Shown piece by piece: positions 33,964 through 41,866 of a stretch of 48,228 bases of DNA (within the stretch, counting starts at the first letter, position 1; every line of letters begins with the position of its first letter). Under the pieces are notes generated by a model. It made no database searches, was not told the DNA's origin, and worked only from the letters and a program-made list of their open reading frames with translations. Origin of the DNA: Nostoc foliaceum FACHB-393. Lineage in GTDB: Bacteria > Cyanobacteriota > Cyanobacteriia > Cyanobacteriales > Nostocaceae. Made by a program: the position numbers and the translations under genes. Location of the stretch: NCBI RefSeq assembly GCF_014698505.1, contig NZ_JACJTD010000052.1, positions 1 through 48,228 of the forward strand. The letters run 5' to 3'.

Positions 33964-36603
33964 CTATAGACATGTAGCTAAAACTTCTGATATTGCTTGA
34001 AATAATCTCTCTGTTTCTACAGGCTTAACTAAGTGGATTTGGAATCCGGCAGCTAATGCTTGTTTTTGGTTAATTTCTCCAGCATAAGCTGTGAGTGCGA
34101 TCGCTGGGATTTTCCCTCCTTTTTCTAACGGCATAGCTCGAATTAATCGCATCAGCATATAACCATCTATTCCTGGCATACCAATATCACTCAATAGTAA
34201 ATCTACTTTAGTTTTGGCTAAAATTTCTAAAGCCTCACCTGCTGATGCAACCGCTGTCACTTTTGCTCCAGATTGTGCCAATATGTAGGTGAGAAATTCA
34301 CCTGTATCTAGATCATCATCTACCACTAATATATGCAACCCTGGCAAACTTAAAGCATTATTGGATTGTCGGATTTTTGGTATTATTTGGGCACTATCAG
34401 GCATTAATAGTAATCTGACTGTAAATGTTGCCCCCATGCCTTCTCCTGCACTGTCTACTTTCACAGTACCACCATGTAATTCTGTCAGATGCTTAACAAT
34501 AGCTAGCCCTAAACCTAGCCCTCCAAATTGTCTTGTGGTTGTGCCATCTGCTTGACGGAAATAATCAAATACATAGGGGAGAAATTCTGGGCTAATGCCT
34601 TTACCATTATCTTGAACTTGAACTTGGGCATAACTATTAACTTGTTCTAATATGATTTTTATCTTTCCGGCTGAGGGAGTGAATTTAACGGCATTAGAAA
34701 GCAGGTTCCAGATAATTTGCTGTAAACGACCTGAATCACCTGCAATCATGCCGATATTATGGTCTAGTACAGTTTCCAGACTAATGTTTTTAGCTTCAAT
34801 TGCTAGTCTTACAGTTTCCTTGGCTTCTTCAATAGTATTAGCTAAATTCACAGGCTGCATATTTAAAGCCATTTTCCCCTGTTGGATGCGGGAGACATCT
34901 AATAAGTCATCAATTAGTTGAATTTGTAATTTAGCATTGCGCTCAATAGTTTCTATTCCCCGTATTTTTCTAGCTTCTTCCAAATTATTCTTTTTCAGCA
35001 GCGTTGCCCAACCCAAAATTGGGTTCAGGGGAGTACGCAATTCATGGGAAAGAACTGCTAAGAATTCATCTTTTAAACGATTGGCTTTTTCTGCTTCACT
35101 TCTAGCAATCTGCTCACGCATGAGCAGATATTCACGTTCTTGTTCTACGTGTTTGCGTTCAGTGATATCTCTAAAAAATATCCCCAGTCCATCTTCAGCA
35201 GGGTAGACGTGAATTTCCAACCACATATCCCACGGTGCGTATAATGCGTGAAAATGAACGGGGATATTTTCTAAAAGCGATCGCTGATATTCTCGCTCAA
35301 ACTCTGTACCTCTAGCCCCAGTCCACTGTTCCCAGTAATTTTTACCAATCAAGTCTGCTGGTGCTAAATTATGAATTTTTGCCGCTTGGTGATTAGCATA
35401 GGTAATCTCCCAATTTCGATTCACGGCAATAAAAGCATCAGTCATGCTTGACAAAATATTACTCAAACGGCTGCGGAGGGCTTGTTCGCGCTTGATTAAT
35501 TCATCTTTTTCTTGGTGGGATTCTTCTAAGGAAGTATTGGTTTGCGCCAGTGATTTATTGAGTTGGATAAGTTGTTCTGATAATTCAGCACGGGACTGAT
35601 ATTCCCCCAGTCTGACTCTTTCTACTGCTAACTCTACTTGAATTTTTGACCGTTCTGTAATGGCAATGCCCACTAATAAACTAACAATACACTGTACCAA
35701 TAAACTCAACTTGTGAACGTGCAGTACTTCCGCCTCTAAGGGAAACGTGGACAAGGATATAGCGTTGGGGTATGCAACTAGATAGGAAAACAACGTCACC
35801 AGTACACAAAAAGTGGAGGTTAACATCCCACAGGTGACACCAAAGCGAGTTGCTGCCCAAATTACAGGCACAAAACTCAAAAAAGATAATTGCTGAAATC
35901 TAAAGCCATTCTGATTAGTTTCGGCAACAGTGATGGTTGCTATTACTACACAAAGCAGTATTATAGTGCTGAATTCTAGTATAAAGCGACGAGAACGTGG
36001 AAAAATGGGCGAAACAAATGAAGAGTTTAATGGTTCAGCATTTAATAACCAGCCCTGAGACTGGAGATAAGGGGTGATGACTAACAAGGCAGTAGGTGCA
36101 ATAGCCATGACTCCCATTGCATTGCCTAACCACCAATGGGGAATATTAGTACCTAAGCTGCTAATAGGCATTTTACCTATTGCGAAAAAAGTTAAGTTAC
36201 CAATGATCGCCAAGGTAGCACTGGCAATCAGAGGTACACTGACAATAAAAACGGCAGCATCTTTGAGGGTATTTAGTGTTCGAGAACCTCTCCAAAAACG
36301 ACGGTAAAGCAACCAGGCAACTAGAGGTTCTATCATATCCGCCAAAGCACTTAATCGCTCCCAACCATGAAACCCCCAAGCGGGGGACATCAAAAAAGAT
36401 GCTAGTCCGGTGAGAATAATACCAAAAGGGCCAAACCAGAAAGTTAAGGCGATCGCTACCCCTGATGGGGGGAACCACAGCGAGACTCCAGGCTGAATGC
36501 GGTAAATCAATGCCATCCCATGACCGATGATCAGGGCAAGTAAGCCCAACAGTGAAATCATCACCCATCGACGCATGGTGGCAATTTTCCTGGAGTCTAT
36601 CAT
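33964..36603 (-). CDS. Hybrid sensor histidine kinase (MASE1-PAS-HisKA-HATPase-receiver)
   Basis: 879 residues. About eight membrane helices at ~15-320 form a MASE1-type sensor (IYRIQPGVSLWFPPSGVAIA). A coiled segment and a PAS domain follow (~385-490). HisKA has its His in LAVLSHELRTPLNP (~520). The ATPase has IWNLLSNAVKFT, DNGKGI and GGLGLGLAI. The C-terminal receiver (~755-875) has VVDDDLDTGEFL and the acceptor Asp in LLLSDIGMPGIDG. All phosphotransfer residues are present. The ligand is unknown. It may start at the ATG nine codons later (MRRWVMISLLG). No partner regulator is adjacent. Confidence 0.9.
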   Translation of the reverse strand: MIDSRKIATMRRWVMISLLGLLALIIGHGMALIYRIQPGVSLWFPPSGVAIALTFWFGPFGIILTGLASFLMSPAWGFHGWERLSALADMIEPLVAWLLYRRFWRGSRTLNTLKDAAVFIVSVPLIASATLAIIGNLTFFAIGKMPISSLGTNIPHWWLGNAMGVMAIAPTALLVITPYLQSQGWLLNAEPLNSSFVSPIFPRSRRFILEFSTIILLCVVIATITVAETNQNGFRFQQLSFLSFVPVIWAATRFGVTCGMLTSTFCVLVTLFSYLVAYPNAISLSTFPLEAEVLHVHKLSLLVQCIVSLLVGIAITERSKIQVELAVERVRLGEYQSRAELSEQLIQLNKSLAQTNTSLEESHQEKDELIKREQALRSRLSNILSSMTDAFIAVNRNWEITYANHQAAKIHNLAPADLIGKNYWEQWTGARGTEFEREYQRSLLENIPVHFHALYAPWDMWLEIHVYPAEDGLGIFFRDITERKHVEQEREYLLMREQIARSEAEKANRLKDEFLAVLSHELRTPLNPILGWATLLKKNNLEEARKIRGIETIERNAKLQIQLIDDLLDVSRIQQGKMALNMQPVNLANTIEEAKETVRLAIEAKNISLETVLDHNIGMIAGDSGRLQQIIWNLLSNAVKFTPSAGKIKIILEQVNSYAQVQVQDNGKGISPEFLPYVFDYFRQADGTTTRQFGGLGLGLAIVKHLTELHGGTVKVDSAGEGMGATFTVRLLLMPDSAQIIPKIRQSNNALSLPGLHILVVDDDLDTGEFLTYILAQSGAKVTAVASAGEALEILAKTKVDLLLSDIGMPGIDGYMLMRLIRAMPLEKGGKIPAIALTAYAGEINQKQALAAGFQIHLVKPVETERLFQAISEVLATCL

Positions 36604-36788
36604 GCGTTGCTCCCATCAAGGTGTATTGAAAACACTAACCATACTATTGTGATCGCTTTTAAAGAAAACCGAAACGCGACAGAAAATCTGTCTATGAAGA
36701 AGCGCCAGCTTCAGCCACCGCAGATCCTACATCTGGTTTTACCTCCTTCGCATTAAACTCAGTGAGGCTGTCGCCAACCTCACTGGTC

Positions 36789-36827
36789 TTCAAAACCGTG
36801 CATGAGAGTTTCCAACTCACACGGCTC
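36789..36827 (-). ncRNA. Group II intron domain V
   Basis: A 39-nt hairpin beginning GAGCCG with a GGAAAC loop and closing CACGGTTTTGA. This is the catalytic core of the ribozyme. Confidence 0.8.
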
Positions 36828-36880
36828 CTCAGTCGATTGATACCTGTCATGTATACCTCTGGTTGGTTGAGATTTGGCTT

Positions 36881-38572
36881 CTATTTATAAACCTTCTGTC
36901 CGTGAATTTGGTCGTGACAGTGACGGTGTAAAGCCATGAGATTATTGACGTGGTTGTTTGAGGTACAACCGTCCTGATGATGGACTTCAATTAAATCTCC
37001 CGATTTGAAGAGCAATCCACAATGTACACAAACTCCTTTCTGGAGTTTAAGTAATTTTGCTACTTTTGGATTTATTTCAGGGTGTTTTCTTAATCGAGTA
37101 GTCCAGTATTGCCAATTACCGTCGAATGGGGATGATGAACCTTTGACAATTAAATGTCGGATTTTGGGTGTAGCTGAATGCCTTCCCAGATATAGTCCTT
37201 CTGTAGTTGCAAAAGTCCATTTCGCCTTACCAATTTGTCGCCAATACTTATTGACTACTTCCCTGATTCCTATATTTTGATGTCTTCTGATTGCCCATGC
37301 CAGCAATTTCTTGTAGATCAGTTCATCCAGCTTACGGAAAGTTTTTCCACTACAAGCAGTTCTATAGTAGTTAGTCCATCCCGTTATCACTGAGTTGAGT
37401 CGCTGTATTAAGACATATTGAGGTGTCGAGCGATGTTGATCTACGATTGTGGCTAAGTGTTCATAATGCCTTTGTATGGCTTGGAAGCTAGGTTTTATGA
37501 TGGTTTTAAACCCTAAAGGTTCGTTCTGGTAATTTCTGGCTGAATTATGTTTATCAGTGTGATATTGCCGGATTTCAAACCCTAAGAAGTCAAAACCTGT
37601 TTGATAGCCCTTGCCGGATTCCAGGGAGTGAACAATTTGTGTTTTCTCCCAATTAATTTCCAACCCAATTTGTTTTAACCACTCTTGTGCTACTTGTTGG
37701 CACTTTTTGAGAACTTGTACATCTCTATGTAGGATTACAAAGTCATCGGCATACCTAACAACTTCTGGTTTCCAATTGTGTTGGCGTTTACCATTAACGG
37801 TAATTGAACCAGGGATAGCTGCCCTCACTGCTGTTTCCAGTCCATGAAGGGCTATATTCGCTAGTAAAGGTGAGATGACACCTCCTTGTGGAGTGCCTTC
37901 TTCTGTTGTCAACCAATTGTTTCCATCCTTTACGCCTGCTTTGAGCCATTGACTGAGAATTCGTTTGAGTTTTGGAAATGTCTCAGTTTTTTGGAGCAGT
38001 TTCGAGTGGTTAATGCGGTCGAAGCATTTCGATATATCAGCATCCAAAACGTACTTTGGACATTGCTTAATACTCGAAAATATTGCTTGTATTGCATCAT
38101 GGGCTGAACGTCCGGGTCTAAAACCATAGCTTTTTGCTTCAAACTTAGCTTCCCATTCGGGTTCCATTGCCATTTTGACCAATGCTTGTAATGCCCGGTC
38201 ATACATGGTTGGTATTCCTAATGGGCGTTTTTCGTTTTTGCCTGGCTTGGGAATCCAAACGCGTCGCGTTGCTTTACCGGAGGGTTTCAATTTCAGGTTA
38301 TTTACCAGTTTCAAACGCGCTTCTGGGGTTAGAGATTTTACTCCATCCACACCTGCGGTTTTCTTACCTTGATTATCCTGTGTTACCCTTCTTACCGCTA
38401 AGTATTTAGCTGCTTTGGAGTGTATTAGAAGACGTTGTAGCCTGTGGATTGCTCGGACATCTCCACGTTGAGAGGCTTGAAATATCCGCTTTTGGAGCTT
38501 AAATACTGTCCTTTCTAGCTTACGCCAAGGGATTGTATTCCATCTATACATCGGTGGTGACACCGTGTCCAT
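36881..38572 (-). CDS. ltrA: Group II intron reverse transcriptase/maturase with HNH
   Basis: 563 residues. The reverse transcriptase has GIPTMYDRALQALV, YGFRPGRSAHDAI, GTPQGGVISPLLANI and the catalytic YADD in VVRYADDFVIL (~275). The maturase X domain follows (~370-450). The C-terminal HNH has VCVHCGLLF, VHHQDG and MALHRHCHDQIH. It helps splice the intron and copies it into new sites. Full length with all motifs. The start ATG follows the intron's 5' domains. Confidence 0.95.
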   Translation of the reverse strand: MDTVSPPMYRWNTIPWRKLERTVFKLQKRIFQASQRGDVRAIHRLQRLLIHSKAAKYLAVRRVTQDNQGKKTAGVDGVKSLTPEARLKLVNNLKLKPSGKATRRVWIPKPGKNEKRPLGIPTMYDRALQALVKMAMEPEWEAKFEAKSYGFRPGRSAHDAIQAIFSSIKQCPKYVLDADISKCFDRINHSKLLQKTETFPKLKRILSQWLKAGVKDGNNWLTTEEGTPQGGVISPLLANIALHGLETAVRAAIPGSITVNGKRQHNWKPEVVRYADDFVILHRDVQVLKKCQQVAQEWLKQIGLEINWEKTQIVHSLESGKGYQTGFDFLGFEIRQYHTDKHNSARNYQNEPLGFKTIIKPSFQAIQRHYEHLATIVDQHRSTPQYVLIQRLNSVITGWTNYYRTACSGKTFRKLDELIYKKLLAWAIRRHQNIGIREVVNKYWRQIGKAKWTFATTEGLYLGRHSATPKIRHLIVKGSSSPFDGNWQYWTTRLRKHPEINPKVAKLLKLQKGVCVHCGLLFKSGDLIEVHHQDGCTSNNHVNNLMALHRHCHDQIHGQKVYK

Positions 38573-39112
38573 AACATTTCCACTCTACTTAGTAGCTATT
38601 TCTTTCAATCAACCGTGAGTCCGTCAGCATATCCTCGTTATTACAACGGGGCTTTAGCTTCTGACTCAATCTTCACCTTGATTGCATACGGTTAGCACCT
38701 GCTCAGGTCATCGACCTTTTGCCTGAGAGCATTTCAAGGTTTACTCCGTTCCGTATATCCGTTTGGCGATGTATTTAGGGTGGCGTACCCTGCCGGATTA
38801 TCTGTGGGGTGATTGCTTGTCACAAGAAATATGACCAGCCCTTGAATGTCGCAGAAATGGACTTTCTTATAACCATTGCCTTTTGGCTCCAGCGTCTCAA
38901 CCTAATTTCGCTGGTTATTCGTTACGACAGTAAACCGCCTTCACTCACTTTACCCATACACATCTGTGCTAGAAGGGATTCTAGGTTAGGTTCCCAGTTA
39001 CCTCCATTACACCCCGCTTTGAGGATTGATGACTAGTCGCTACCTCAGGGGTATTGCTTTCACTCCCTCACCAAGGAGGGCAAGAATTACACTTGCACGG
39101 ATTTACAGTTGT

Positions 39113-39164
39113 CTAGGTTCTGTAAAAAAAAAAAAAAAATTTTTTTTTTTTTTTTTTAACCTAG
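39113..39164. repeat. A16/T18 palindrome with CTAGGTT arms
   Basis: CTAGGTT, CTGT, a run of 16 A, a run of 18 T, then AACCTAG. It can form a long A/T hairpin between the intron and the end of the next gene. It could be a terminator derivative, an intron target, or an assembly artefact. Confidence 0.6.
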
Positions 39165-39175
39165 CGACGAATCCC

Positions 39176-39484
39176 TCAAGCCGGGACTTGGCTTGATTTC
39201 TCGTCAACGGATCGCACTTTCTTTTCAAAAATCTGAATTCCCGCGTCAATCACTTCAAAACCGTTTTCTGTTCGTTGACCAAGCTTGCCCGAAACGGCCC
39301 CGGCCCAGTCTGCAAATTCTGAGGCGCTAGTTTCAGCCTTGCGCCAGCTTTTGGCATTAACTTGAGCGGTAAAGACTATGCCGTTCTGATCAGTCAACTC
39401 GATTGCAACTTTCTTATTCTCTGCTGGTGTGGCTGTTGGTAGTGAGCCGCTAAATTTTATTGTCACTTCACTTTTGGCTTCCAT
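39176..39484 (-). CDS. Small conserved-type cyanobacterial plasmid protein
   Basis: 102 residues: EVTIKFSGSLPTATPAENKK, then VAIELTDQNGIVFTAQVNAK and WAGAVSGKLGQRTENGFEV. I recall similar small proteins in cyanobacteria annotated as FinO-like fertility inhibition proteins; that name is uncertain. Beta-rich N-terminal half, no signal peptide. The start ATG at 39484 has no strong Shine-Dalgarno. Its 3' end faces the A/T palindrome and the group II intron. Confidence 0.55.
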   Translation of the reverse strand: MEAKSEVTIKFSGSLPTATPAENKKVAIELTDQNGIVFTAQVNAKSWRKAETSASEFADWAGAVSGKLGQRTENGFEVIDAGIQIFEKKVRSVDEKSSQVPA

Positions 39485-39796
39485 CGCTTACCCCTAGCTC
39501 ATCATCAATTTCATTTTTTCGTTCCTGATTTTATCTTGGATTAGGTTGACCACAAGATGCGCGATCGCTTGACTATCGTAGTTGATCACAAACAAATTGA
39601 ACGTTGAGCATTCGGCTTGAACGAGAACCAAGACTCAACATTAAAAAACAAAATCCACAAAAAAAATTTACCCCTGTTTTTGACCCTTTTTTCGTCTATC
39701 TAATTGATAATTACTCTCAAGATAAACCGCCCAAACCGTGATTTTTGACACATTTATCAAGAAATATTACAGTTTTGGCACTAGTTGATTGATTTG

Positions 39797-40050
39797 ACTA
39801 AATTCGTGCGTCTGAGATAAAACCTCCACAAAACATCCATTTTCCCAATTCTTAGCAACTACATTCAACATCTCCCAATATCTAGACAATATCTCCCAAA
39901 TCTCCAATTTTTTCTTACCTTTTTACACCTTTTACATCATCCAGTAACGGAATTCTCATTAGCTCAAAAATTCCCAATAAATCCGAACAGTTCCCAATAC
40001 TTATAAGAAGTCTCCCATTTGCTCCCAATAATTGGTCAATTACCCTGAAA
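39797..40050 (-). repeat. Iteron-like cluster of ATTGGGA repeats
   Basis: On the minus strand ATTGGGA or a close variant recurs about eight times between 40050 and 39850 (examples TTATTGGGAG, GTATTGGGAAC, TTATTGGGAA, ATATTGGGAG, GAATTGGGAAA). The region is A/T-rich and gene-free. With the adjacent 42-bp arm it is the best-looking origin region in the window. A HIP1 site and nothing gene-like lie in 39485-39800. Confidence 0.55.
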
Positions 40051-40091
40051 ATCACTTAAAAGCTTTTAAGCCCGCTAATCCATCTTTTTCT

Positions 40092-40133
40092 GACGCACAG
40101 TACGCCATATTTGGCGGAAAGTTTTTGAGAGCC
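40092..40133 (-). repeat. 42-bp inverted repeat, right arm (partner at 178-219)
   Basis: Reverse complement matches 178-219 at 38 of 42 positions. Contains the small palindrome CGCCAAATATGGCG. Confidence 0.75.
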
Positions 40134-40234
40134 AAAATTGAAAAGCAGAAGCATAAGCAATAGCCATCAAAAAATACTACTGAAGAACTACACAGTCACG
40201 ACAAAAGCCACCAAGGCACAAGCCTTGAAAAAAG

Positions 40235-40297
40235 ATACCAGCCGTCACAACCAAGATCCACGCTACACAACGAATAAACTCGAAACACGGCTGGTAT
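40235..40297. repeat. 11-bp inverted repeat ATACCAGCCGT
   Basis: ATACCAGCCGT (40235-40245) and ACGGCTGGTAT (40287-40297) are exact complements 41 bp apart, close to the candidate origin. Possible protein-binding site or hairpin. Confidence 0.5.
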
Positions 40298-40404
40298 AGG
40301 AGTGAAAGCGGTCTCCCCCAATGAGTTCACCCCTCTGAAAACTGGGGCGATTCTTCTCTAGTTCTTCGCTATTGAAGCGCGACTCGATAACCAGTGAAAG
40401 AAAA

Positions 40405-40628
40405 TCATGCCCAATGTGCAGCATCTTCTCGTATTGAATCAAGTTGCTCCTCAGCAACACACCCAGGGGTGTTTGAGGAAATGTCCAAGGGAATTGAAGA
40501 AATGAGCTTTTTCTCAACTACTACTCGACACCAAACAGCTTGTATTTCTGTTTCATTTCCGATGACAGTTCTAAATCGATCAAACCGTCACTGTCCTCAT
40601 CCCAGGTTTGGTCATTATCAGTGGACAC
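40405..40628 (-). pseudogene. Possible broken small gene
   Basis: A GTG at 40628 opens STDNDQTWDEDSDGLIDLEL to a stop at 40521. A second frame overlaps it and reads FRTVIGNETEIQAVWCRVVV, then SSIPLDISSNTPGCVAEEQL to a stop at 40405. Together they look like one small gene split by a shift. Weak evidence. Confidence 0.3.
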
Positions 40629-40710
40629 TAGCTACACATTTATAATCACCACTAAGTCTATGCAATTAGTGGTCTTTAAATCACCAAATTGTATATCCAA
40701 TCACAATTTC

Positions 40711-40847
40711 TTTTGGCTTAGTCTAGGCTTAGTCCAGGATAGTCGTAGACTAAGCCTAGACTAATTCTAGGGTTTGAGTAATTTCTGTTTGTCATTCAAA
40801 AAAGTTGTTGTAGACTAAGCCTGGGCTTAGTCTGCACTAAGCCAAAA
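40711..40847. repeat. Nested palindromes of CTTAGTCT
   Basis: TTGGCTTAGTCTAGGCTTAG at 40713, GACTAAGCCTAGACTAA (40748-40764), the perfect palindrome GACTAAGCCTGGGCTTAGTC (40813-40832) and ACTAAGCCAAAA (40836-40847), which pairs with TTTTGGCTTAGT (40711-40722). A terminator follows at 40912. Either a protein-binding array or a folded RNA. Confidence 0.7.
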
Positions 40848-40911
40848 GCATCTGCTATTTCTTAGAAAAAAGCCTATAATCCTTGTTGCCACTAGCTTGG
40901 AGCTACTTTTT

Positions 40912-40934
40912 CGCCCAATTTCGGGCGGTTTTTC
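40912..40934 (+). terminator. Intrinsic terminator
   Basis: CGCCC, AATTTC, GGGCG, GTTTTT. No plus-strand protein gene precedes it, so it may end a small RNA covering the palindromes at 40711-40847. Confidence 0.65.
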
Positions 40935-41041
40935 TATATTACGGCTGTGTTGCACTTATACTTCAAAAATCCCTCTCCCTAACTTCAACTTGCCAACCCA
41001 GCATTCGAGATAGACTGCAAATCGCTCTCACCATCAAACTC

Positions 41042-41175
41042 AAGTCGCAAGTGACTTTTTCGCAGTCGCAAGTAAGTTTTGTAACGGGGATTTAGACCCC
41101 GCAAACACATACTTGCGGCTTGATAGAAGCCTGGGACTTAAACTGAACCGTTTGAGAGTTCTTCACTTGCGACTT
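41042..41175. repeat. AAGTCGCAAGTGA repeats, direct and inverted
   Basis: AAGTCGCAAGTGA (41042-41054) and its exact reverse complement (41163-41175) frame AGTCGCAAGT (41064-41073) and ACTTGCGGCTT (41111-41121). Likely binding sites near the mobilisation genes. Confidence 0.6.
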
Positions 41176-41190
41176 TGTTAAAGCAAGTGT

Positions 41191-41466
41191 CTACTCAAGT
41201 AACTGCTTAAGCAAGTAAATCTGTAATTCCAACTGTGAGATAGAGTAAATCACAGCAGTCTTGAGAGTGTCGCTGTCAGCACCAATGCGCTTTATGACAA
41301 AAGGCCCCCAGCACATCCTTAAAGTACTCAAAACAATTTTAGTCAGACCTCTGCCCGACATTCGACGCTCACGCTCTCGTAAAAATTGCAGCAACTGGCC
41401 ATCGCTACTGTCGTGACTGCGCTTAATCGAAAGCACTTCTAAATTAGGTTGCTCCATGTCCTGCAT
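41191..41466 (-). CDS. Small protein divergent from the relaxase (mobilisation accessory candidate)
   Basis: 91 residues from the ATG at 41466; ATG at 41457 has the better spaced AGGA, and a TTG at 41526 is possible. Basic central part FLRERERRMSGRGLTKIVLS and a hydrophobic C-terminal helix. It lies next to the candidate oriT and faces away from the relaxase gene, the position of MobC-like accessory proteins in some plasmids. No family recognised. Confidence 0.5.
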   Translation of the reverse strand: MQDMEQPNLEVLSIKRSHDSSDGQLLQFLRERERRMSGRGLTKIVLSTLRMCWGPFVIKRIGADSDTLKTAVIYSISQLELQIYLLKQLLE

Positions 41467-41524
41467 TCCTACCGAATTAAAGGAGATTGTGTGTAAGGCA
41501 TCGTGTTGATTGATACCAAATTCC

Positions 41525-41680
41525 AATGACTGTCAAAATGCGCCGTAAACTACCCCTAGTACCCCTCTACTGTACCAAATGACAGTCGTTTGACAGTCAT
41601 TGCCCAAAAACCCGATGACTGTCAAACGACTGTCGTTATGTCCCCTAGAGGTGCTTTTGGGCGTATTTTGACAGTCGGCA
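41525..41680. promoter_or_regulatory. Nested inverted repeats: candidate oriT of the MOBV relaxase
   Basis: Inner arms 41578-41600 and 41615-41637 pair at 22 of 23 positions around a 14-nt loop (GACAGTCGTTTGACAGTCAT in the left arm). Outer arms GACTGTCAAAATGCGCC (from 41528) and GGCGTATTTTGACAGTC (to 41676) also pair. TGACAGTC occurs at least five times. Such structures directly upstream of a MOBV gene are typical of transfer origins. The nick site cannot be named by eye. Confidence 0.6.
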
Positions 41681-41746
41681 GTAAGCGCGATTTCTCCCCA
41701 AAAAGTGGATTTCAGGGTTTTGTATAAGTGATACCATACTCACTAT

Positions 41747-41803
41747 GGTTTCATGCCCTGCGGGTGGCTGCGCCATCTCTCGCTGCGCTCATGACATGAA
41801 ACC
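41747..41803. repeat. Hairpin GGTTTCATG...CATGAAACC
   Basis: A 9-bp inverted repeat encloses a GC-rich 39-nt segment, followed by GGAGGGTTTTTTT at 41816. It lies in the leader of the relaxase gene, so attenuation is possible; it also resembles a dispersed repeat insertion. Confidence 0.45.
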
Positions 41804-41866
41804 GCCGTTCGCTTGGAGGGTTTTTTTCGTAATACAAAAATACTGCATTTGTAGCATAATTTTTTT

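Larger units (their letters stand above)
36752..39098 (-). mobile_element. Group II intron (ends approximate)
   Basis: The maturase gene sits inside a larger RNA-like region. Domain V is clear at 36789-36827 on the minus strand (GAGCCGTGTGAG, GGAAAC, CTCATGCACGGTTT), followed by a domain VI hairpin (CAGTGAGG...CCTCACTG). The 5' end is less sure: GTGCAAGTG at 39098 resembles the GUGYG consensus, and the domain I-like GAGGTAGCGACTAGTC follows. It lies downstream of the 39176-39484 gene rather than inside a recognised gene. Intact maturase and domain V suggest it is or was mobile. Confidence 0.75.

Noticed and set aside
36197..36619. 140-residue frame overlapping the start of the histidine kinase gene
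   Set aside because: It lies in another frame over the clear membrane-sensor coding sequence and is a shadow.
178..40133. Tn7-like or CAST transposon ends
   Set aside because: The repeat arrays next to the two arms differ in sequence, and no TnsA/B/C, TniQ or Cas gene was found in the window. Kept only as one alternative for the inverted pair.
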